From: Gemmatimonadota bacterium
GTDB lineage: Bacteria; Latescibacterota; UBA2968; UBA8231
Assembly (NCBI GenBank): GCA_009845645.1
Contig: VXZF01000368.1
Location: 1 to 7,129, forward strand
Length of the DNA: 7,129 nucleotides
Direction of reading: 5' to 3'
Position numbers and translations under genes: made by a program. The notes beneath the pieces were generated by a model. It saw nothing but the letters and a program-made list of their open reading frames with translations. It was not told where the DNA came from and searched no databases. Each line of letters begins with the position of its first letter. The stretch's first letter is position 1. Below are positions 6,615-7,129 of the stretch, in pieces.

Positions 6615-7129
6615 ATGGACAACCCTCACCAAGCCGCTCAAACCCAGACGGATGCCGCCCTGCGCACTAGAGCACTCGAATCACTCCTAGTCGAAAAGGG
6701 CTTGCTTACAACCGATATCATAGACGAAGTCGTGCAGAAATACGAACAAGACGTAGGCCCGCTCAACGGTGCCAAAGTAGTTGCCCGCGCCTGGATTGAC
6801 CTGAACTACAAACGACGGCTACTCGAAGACGGCACCGCGGCTATTGCCGAACTAGGTTTCGGCGACGCGCACGGCAGCAAAATCGTCGTCTTGGAAAACA
6901 CATCAAGCGTCCACCACGTCGTCGTTTGCACCCTTTGCTCCTGTTATCCCTGGTCCATACTCGGCCTGCCACCGAATTGGTACAAATCCTACGCCTATCG
7001 CTCTCGAGTGGTGCGGGAGCCAAGAGTGGTCTTGCGAGAATTTAACCTCGACCTACCCGATTCGGTCGAAATCCGCGTCTGGGACAGCAACTCGGATCTC
7101 CGCTACATGGTGCTGCCCGAACGCCCTGC
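6615..7129 (+). CDS. nthA: Nitrile hydratase subunit alpha, cobalt type (3' end beyond the window)
   Basis: The first 171 codons of the catalytic alpha subunit, which binds the non-corrin cobalt or non-heme iron of nitrile hydratase. The metal claw is [10 protein letters not shown]: Cys105, Cys108, Ser109 and Cys110. In characterised enzymes these cysteines and two backbone amides bind the metal, and two of the cysteines are oxidised after translation to sulfinic and sulfenic acids. Thr at the second position (CTLCSC rather than CSLCSC) marks cobalt-type enzymes. Other family segments visible are [13 protein letters not shown] (19-31), [23 protein letters not shown] (around 51-73), [21 protein letters not shown] after the claw, and [15 protein letters not shown] at the right edge. 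Alpha subunits are usually about 200 residues, so roughly 30 C-terminal residues are missing. The ATG at 6615 has an AAGGA eight bases upstream. A maturation or cobalt-insertion protein would be expected downstream, outside the window. Confidence 0.95.
   Translation, partial: MDNPHQAAQTQTDAALRTRALESLLVEKGLLTTDIIDEVVQKYEQDVGPLNGAKVVARAWIDLNYKRRLLEDGTAAIAELGFGDAHGSKIVVLENTSSVHHVVVCTLCSCYPWSILGLPPNWYKSYAYRSRVVREPRVVLREFNLDLPDSVEIRVWDSNSDLRYMVLPERP

Noticed and set aside
6841..7023. 60-residue minus-strand open frame
   Set aside because: It is antisense to the metal claw region of nitrile hydratase alpha and is an arginine/cysteine-rich shadow.

Overview
This is a gene-dense bacterial chromosomal segment of fairly high GC (estimated by eye), with seven protein genes and almost no non-coding DNA. 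I see no transposase, integrase, tRNA, rRNA or CRISPR array. The mix of genes (FdhD, a cytoplasmic type I sulfatase, a DUF362 protein, an XPB-type helicase with a DUF790/Bax1 partner, and a cobalt-type nitrile hydratase) suggests a metabolically versatile, probably environmental bacterium from a poorly sampled lineage. I cannot name the taxon from sequence alone.

Left arm (1-3174, all minus strand, transcribed right to left): a DUF362 protein (2227-3174), a type I sulfatase (806-2230) and the formate dehydrogenase accessory sulfurtransferase FdhD (from 806 past the left edge). The genes overlap by 4 bp (ATGA) and 1 bp (TGATG), so they are almost certainly one translationally coupled operon.

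Centre: an 85-bp divergent gap (3175-3259) separates the left operon from the rightward genes. It holds a clear Shine-Dalgarno for DUF362 and weak, mutually overlapping promoter-like elements on both strands around a small dyad.

Right arm (3260-7129, all plus strand): a superfamily 2 helicase of the XPB/SSL2 type (3260-4615); five bases later a DUF790 protein, the Bax1 family known as the nuclease partner of archaeal XPB (GTG start, 4621-5859); then, after 53 bp, nitrile hydratase beta (5913-6584) and alpha (6615 past the right edge). The alpha subunit carries the C-T-L-C-S-C metal claw of cobalt-type enzymes, and the beta-before-alpha order fits that type.

The helicase and nuclease probably act together in DNA repair. 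The two nitrile hydratase subunits form one enzyme that hydrates nitriles to amides. There is no evident functional link between the repair pair and the nitrile hydratase beyond shared orientation and short spacing. The most notable item is the complete bacterial XPB-Bax1-like pair, whose helicase has an altered RED motif.
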